From Opitutia bacterium (GTDB lineage Bacteria > Verrucomicrobiota > Verrucomicrobiia > Opitutales > UBA953): DNA of 64,000 nt. This document shows positions 60,190 through 64,000 of the stretch, piece after piece. The notes beneath the pieces are model-generated. The model saw only the letters and a program-made list of their open reading frames with translations. It had not been told where the DNA came from and ran no database searches. Both the position numbers and the translations under genes were made by a program. Every line of letters begins with the position of its first letter. Position 1 is the first letter of the stretch. Location of the stretch: positions 38,888 through 102,887 of the forward strand of contig CANIUQ010000003.1 in NCBI GenBank assembly GCA_947470855.1, in the 5' to 3' direction.

Positions 60190-62199
60190 ATGATTTCCCC
60201 TTGCACTCTCGGCCTGAGGATTAAAAGTTACCAATCTACAAACGTGAGCAAACAATCGTCTTGGACCATTAAACACGCCGAAGATTACTACGGCTTCAAA
60301 CGCTGGGGAGGAAATAATTTCTCGGTCGACCCACAAGGGCACCTCTGCGTCCACCCCAAAGGCGATCATCGCAAAATTCGCATTACCGATATTGTCAAAG
60401 AAGCCGAAGCCTCGGGTTTAAAACCGCCGCTGACAATTCGCGTGCAGGATCTATTGCGTCACCGCGTCACGCAAATTAACGAAGCCTTCCGTCGAGCCAT
60501 TGAAGAAGAAGATTACCAAGGTCGCTACCGCGGGGTCTTCCCGATTAAGGTCAATCAACTCCGCGAAGTGGTCGAAGAAATTTTAGATGCTGGCGAGGAA
60601 TACGATTTCGGACTCGAAGCAGGCTCTAAACCTGAACTGATTATTGCCTTAGCCCTTCTCGAAAATCGCAAAGCACTCTTGGTCTGTAATGGCTACAAAG
60701 ACGAAGAATACATCGAACTCGCTTTGATGGGCCGTCGTCTCGGCAAACAAACCATTATTGTCGTCGAACAACTTTCCGAAGTAGATGCTATCATCCGCAT
60801 TGCCCGCCGTATGGGCGTGCAACCGCATATCGGAATTCGCGTAAAGTTAACCACCGCTGGAGAAGGAAAATGGGCCGACAGTACTGGAGAAAATGCTAAG
60901 TTCGGCCTCACGGCTTCTGAAATCGTTTTAGCCGCTGAGAAATTAGCGAAAGCAAAAATGAAAGAGGCTCTGCGTCTGGTTCATTTCCATATTGGCTCAC
61001 AAGTACCCAATATCGCCACCATCAAGAAAGCGGTGATTGAAGCGACTCGCTTCTATTGCGAACTCAAACGCATGGGCTTCCCCATGGGGTTACTCGATGT
61101 CGGTGGCGGACTTGGTATCGATTACGATGGCAGCCGTTCCGCTTTTGAATCTTCCATGAACTACAGCATGGAAGTCTATGCCCGCGACGTCGTCGCCAAT
61201 GTTAAGCAACTCTGCGAAGAAAGTAAGATTCCCGTTCCTGATATTGTTTCCGAGTCAGGCCGTGCCCTCGTGGCCCCGCACTCAATCCTCATTTTCGAAG
61301 CGATTGATCGAATTACGCGTGACGAGTCTTTAACTCAGGCACCGAAAGCAAAATCACACCAAATTGTTCGCGAACTCGAAGCGATTCGAAAAAATAAACG
61401 CAAGTTCGATCCTCTCGAGCGTTATCATGACGCCAAACAAAAACGCGAAGAAGCACATGCCCGTTTTAGTCTAGGCAATCTCCGTCTCGAAGACCGTGCG
61501 ATGGCCGACCGTTTATTCTGGGATATCTGTCGTCAAATTCGCCAAAGCTTAGCTAATGGTACGGAAATCCCTGATGAATTAGCTCGATTAGACTCCATGT
61601 TAGCCGAGCAATACGTCTGTAATTTCTCTGTCTTCCAATCGCTGCTCGATCACTGGGCACTCGACCAACTCTTCCCGATTGCCCCGATACATCGACTCAA
61701 TGAACGGCCTTCGGTTCAAGCCACCTTGGTTGATATTACCTGTGATTCGGATGGTAAAGTAGATGATTTTATTGATTTGGAAGATGTCCGTCGCACCTTG
61801 GCTCTTCATCCGCTGAAACCCGGACAGCCTTACTACATCGGCGCCTTTATGGTCGGTGCCTATCAAGATATCATGGGTGACTTGCATAACTTATTCGGTC
61901 GAGTGAATGAAGCCCACGTCTTCCTCGAAGATGACGAAGAGGACGGTTTCTACATTGAAGAAAGCATCCCAGGATATTCGGTAGAACGCATTCTGGATAT
62001 GATTCAGTACAATTCAGAAGACCTTTGCCGTATGCTTAAACGCCAGGTCGATAAAGCGACGAAAGCTGACTCTGTACGTCCACGTGAAGGCGTGGCCATG
62101 GTGGATCTTTACGAACGTCTCATCCGTGGACGGACTTATTTGATACCTCATCGCGAAGAGAAATCGAGCCTTCGGCAAAGCCGACCCAAGCTTAAGTAG
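60190..62199 (+). CDS. speA: Biosynthetic arginine decarboxylase
   Basis: YYGFKRWGGNNFSVDPQGHLCVHP; FPIKVNQLREVVEEIL (PLP Lys); LDVGGGLGIDYDGSRSAFESSMNYSMEVYA. The true start may be about 60244 (GTG). Confidence 0.96.
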   Translation: MISPCTLGLRIKSYQSTNVSKQSSWTIKHAEDYYGFKRWGGNNFSVDPQGHLCVHPKGDHRKIRITDIVKEAEASGLKPPLTIRVQDLLRHRVTQINEAFRRAIEEEDYQGRYRGVFPIKVNQLREVVEEILDAGEEYDFGLEAGSKPELIIALALLENRKALLVCNGYKDEEYIELALMGRRLGKQTIIVVEQLSEVDAIIRIARRMGVQPHIGIRVKLTTAGEGKWADSTGENAKFGLTASEIVLAAEKLAKAKMKEALRLVHFHIGSQVPNIATIKKAVIEATRFYCELKRMGFPMGLLDVGGGLGIDYDGSRSAFESSMNYSMEVYARDVVANVKQLCEESKIPVPDIVSESGRALVAPHSILIFEAIDRITRDESLTQAPKAKSHQIVRELEAIRKNKRKFDPLERYHDAKQKREEAHARFSLGNLRLEDRAMADRLFWDICRQIRQSLANGTEIPDELARLDSMLAEQYVCNFSVFQSLLDHWALDQLFPIAPIHRLNERPSVQATLVDITCDSDGKVDDFIDLEDVRRTLALHPLKPGQPYYIGAFMVGAYQDIMGDLHNLFGRVNEAHVFLEDDEEDGFYIEESIPGYSVERILDMIQYNSEDLCRMLKRQVDKATKADSVRPREGVAMVDLYERLIRGRTYLIPHREEKSSLRQSRPKLK

Positions 62200-62211
62200 T
62201 CGAGAGAGCCC

Positions 62212-62961
62212 ATGCCCAAGGTCGTCGCACTTCATGGTTTTACAGGCAGTGGACAGGACTTTGGACCTCTACAAGCGGCCCTCGGACCATCTTTCGAAAT
62301 TCTCTCCCCTGACTTCCCTGGCCACGGCACAAAAGTGCATCTCCGTCAGAAAGAGGATTACTCTTTAGACGCTCATCTCAAAACGATTAGCGATGTCGTT
62401 CAGAACGACACCGTCACCCTACTTGGTTACTCAATGGGCGGTCGACTTGCCTTGCACTGGGCCTTGGCTAACCCTTCACCAATTCAAAGACTTATCCTCA
62501 TCGGAGCGAGTCCTAGTTTAGCCTCACCCGAAGAACAGAGCGAACGCGTGCGAGGTGATCTCGCTTTAGCTAACTTTATCAGAACACAAGGGCTAGATGC
62601 ATTTTTTAAATACTGGAACACCAAAACTTTTTTTAAGCCATTGCTAAGTTTACCACCCGAGAAACTCGAACCGATTTTAGAGAGACGAAAAAGAAACCAA
62701 CCTGAGGCTTTGGCTCTCAGTCTCGAAAATGTCGGCACAGGCGCCCTTCCCTCTTTATGGCATCGTCTTTCCGAATGCCGTTTCCCCGTCGATTTGGTGG
62801 TCGGTGAACATGATGATAAGTTTATTCAAATCGCATATCGCATGGGTGAAAAAATCCCCCGCTCTCGCATTAGCCTCATTGAAAAATGCGGTCACTCCGT
62901 CCACCTAGAGAGCCCTCAAGATGTTGCCTCTCTGCTGAATTCGACCCTAAAAAATAAGTAA
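62212..62961 (+). CDS. Alpha/beta hydrolase, MenH-like
   Basis: VVALHGFTGSGQDFGPLQAAL...PDFPGHG; VTLLGYSMGGRLALHWAL (nucleophile elbow); KCGHSVHLESP. Confidence 0.88.
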   Translation: MPKVVALHGFTGSGQDFGPLQAALGPSFEILSPDFPGHGTKVHLRQKEDYSLDAHLKTISDVVQNDTVTLLGYSMGGRLALHWALANPSPIQRLILIGASPSLASPEEQSERVRGDLALANFIRTQGLDAFFKYWNTKTFFKPLLSLPPEKLEPILERRKRNQPEALALSLENVGTGALPSLWHRLSECRFPVDLVVGEHDDKFIQIAYRMGEKIPRSRISLIEKCGHSVHLESPQDVASLLNSTLKNK

Positions 62962-63055
62962 AAAACGGAAAATTATATTTCAAGAGAGTAGTAAATAATT
63001 ATAAAATAATTATTGTATAAACTTGCTTTTTTTAACAAGGAGCAAGAATGGAGGG

Positions 63056-63610
63056 ATGATAAAGAAACCCCACCTAATTCTTTTTTGTCTTCTCTTCTCC
63101 ACTTTAGGTCTTTATGGCCAATCCCCAGCACCATCGTTAAAGCTCCTCCCCTCTTTAGAAGCGATTTCGAAAGAGAGAGTTTCCGTTCAAAACGACTTTT
63201 TAAATACCCAAAGAAAATTGGTTGTTAAAATGGATAGTAAAATAACTCCAACCGATGCGGAAATTACACAATGTCTAGAAGCGATTACTCGAATTCAAAA
63301 TCTTCGCTACTCTTTTGGACTGGATACCAGTTTTAACCTTTGTCGAATTGGTTTTAAAGAAACCAACAATCGATCCCAAAATCAATTGGGCAGAGCAGAG
63401 TTTAAGGCCGAACTAGAAAAACTCTTTTCCTATAATCTCAAAAAGGAGCCGCCACTTACCAAAAAAGACCTCGATGAGGCGGCACTCTGTCTACGCAGTA
63501 TGTTTAATCTCTTACGCTTGGAGGTTTATTTATATCTGAATAATGACTCAAACATCATGGAAAGACTGGGTTATGGTCGAAGCCGAGGTGGACCAAGTTA
63601 TCAGCAATGA
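63056..63610 (+). CDS. Hypothetical secreted protein
   Basis: Signal peptide MIKKPHLILFCLLFSTLGLYGQ; upstream AAGGAG. ORF track start is 63023. Confidence 0.65.
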   Translation: MIKKPHLILFCLLFSTLGLYGQSPAPSLKLLPSLEAISKERVSVQNDFLNTQRKLVVKMDSKITPTDAEITQCLEAITRIQNLRYSFGLDTSFNLCRIGFKETNNRSQNQLGRAEFKAELEKLFSYNLKKEPPLTKKDLDEAALCLRSMFNLLRLEVYLYLNNDSNIMERLGYGRSRGGPSYQQ

Positions 63611-63645
63611 GAGATTGCCTGCCATTTTGAGATCTGAGGTCGGTT

Positions 63646-63678
63646 AGTGCCTTTATTTAATAAATTTTGGCACTTTTC
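63646..63678 (+). terminator. Putative terminator hairpin
   Basis: AGTGCC-TTTATTTAATAAATTTT-GGCACT followed by TTTC; AT-rich inner stem. Confidence 0.5.
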
Positions 63679-63697
63679 TGATCATTTTAATGCTTTC

Positions 63698-63735
63698 TTG
63701 ACAGTGAACAAAGTTTCATAGAACATCCGTTCACT
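63698..63735 (+). promoter_or_regulatory. lexA promoter with candidate LexA operator
   Basis: Perfect -35 TTGACA at 63698-63703; AGTTT-CATA-GAACA at 63712-63725; inverted repeat AGTGAAC (63703-63709)/GTTCACT (63729-63735). Confidence 0.6.
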
Positions 63736-64000
63736 ATGGAATCGATGACCAAAAAGCAGAAGGCAATTTTGGACTACATGAAATCACATGTCAGCCAGCA
63801 CTCCTACTGGCCAAGCATCCGGGATATCCAAGCCAAGTTCCGCTTTGCCAGCACCAATGCCGTCTTCGGTCACTTACAGGCTCTCGAGCGCAAAGGTTTC
63901 TTACAACGTATTCCAGGTGCAGCAAGAGCTTACAAAATTGCACCAGAGTCAGTCGAAGATCTTTCTGAAACGGTCATTCGCTATGAAGGCCCTAGCGAGG
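63736..64000 (+). CDS. lexA: LexA repressor (partial, truncated by window end)
   Basis: MESMTKKQKAILDYMKSHVSQHSYWPSIRDIQAKFRFASTNAVFGHLQALERKGFLQRIPGAARAYKI: LexA winged-helix N-terminus. Confidence 0.93.
   Translation, partial: MESMTKKQKAILDYMKSHVSQHSYWPSIRDIQAKFRFASTNAVFGHLQALERKGFLQRIPGAARAYKIAPESVEDLSETVIRYEGPSE

Noticed and set aside
62990-63020. AT-rich AATAATTATAAAATAATTATT repeat as an origin-like or mobile element scar
   Set aside because: Short and simple-sequence; more likely just an AT-rich promoter region.
1-64000. CRISPR arrays, IS elements, integrases, phage genes, defence systems
   Set aside because: No regularly spaced repeats, transposase or integrase motifs, or defence-type clusters were seen; the content is housekeeping.

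Overview
The window reads as ordinary chromosomal core DNA from a Gram-negative bacterium, most likely Verrucomicrobiota or a relative. That placement is inferred from gene content such as lpxK, LpxR, Mla and DUF5069, and was not tested. Genes are densely packed on both strands, about 55 or more supported CDS. I see no CRISPR array, IS element, prophage, toxin-antitoxin or defence island. Main content: mutS (partial), PhoH, ybaB-recR, Rsm22-like methyltransferase, ppk1, lpxK, panD, topB, an ABC-2 exporter cluster, acylphosphatase, tatA, ribE, NUDIX/metallopeptidase/mazG, trpC, rsmA, rimO, SNF2 helicase, sucA-sucB-lpd, SRP RNA (minus strand), valS, a PIG-L/nucleotidyltransferase/epimerase cassette, ppx-SCO-(HxHP protein), LpxR-like, mlaEFD plus lipoprotein, DUF5069, SpoU methylase, AmpG-like MFS, M16 peptidase, prfB, an ATP-grasp-like orphan, a DsbD homologue, OmpA/Pal, MoeB-rhodanese, ruvX, truA, glutaredoxin, a tRNA with CAT anticodon, a SMUG-type glycosylase, speA, a MenH-like hydrolase and a partial lexA. 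I did not find a clearly new multi-gene system. The best leads are a DsbD with its thioredoxin domain moved ahead of the membrane domain, a SCO-coupled duplicated HxHP secreted protein, a possibly autoregulated and leaderless lexA, a general scarcity of Shine-Dalgarno motifs, an Rsm22 homologue that appears to have lost Fe-S cysteines, and an orphan ATP-grasp-like protein.
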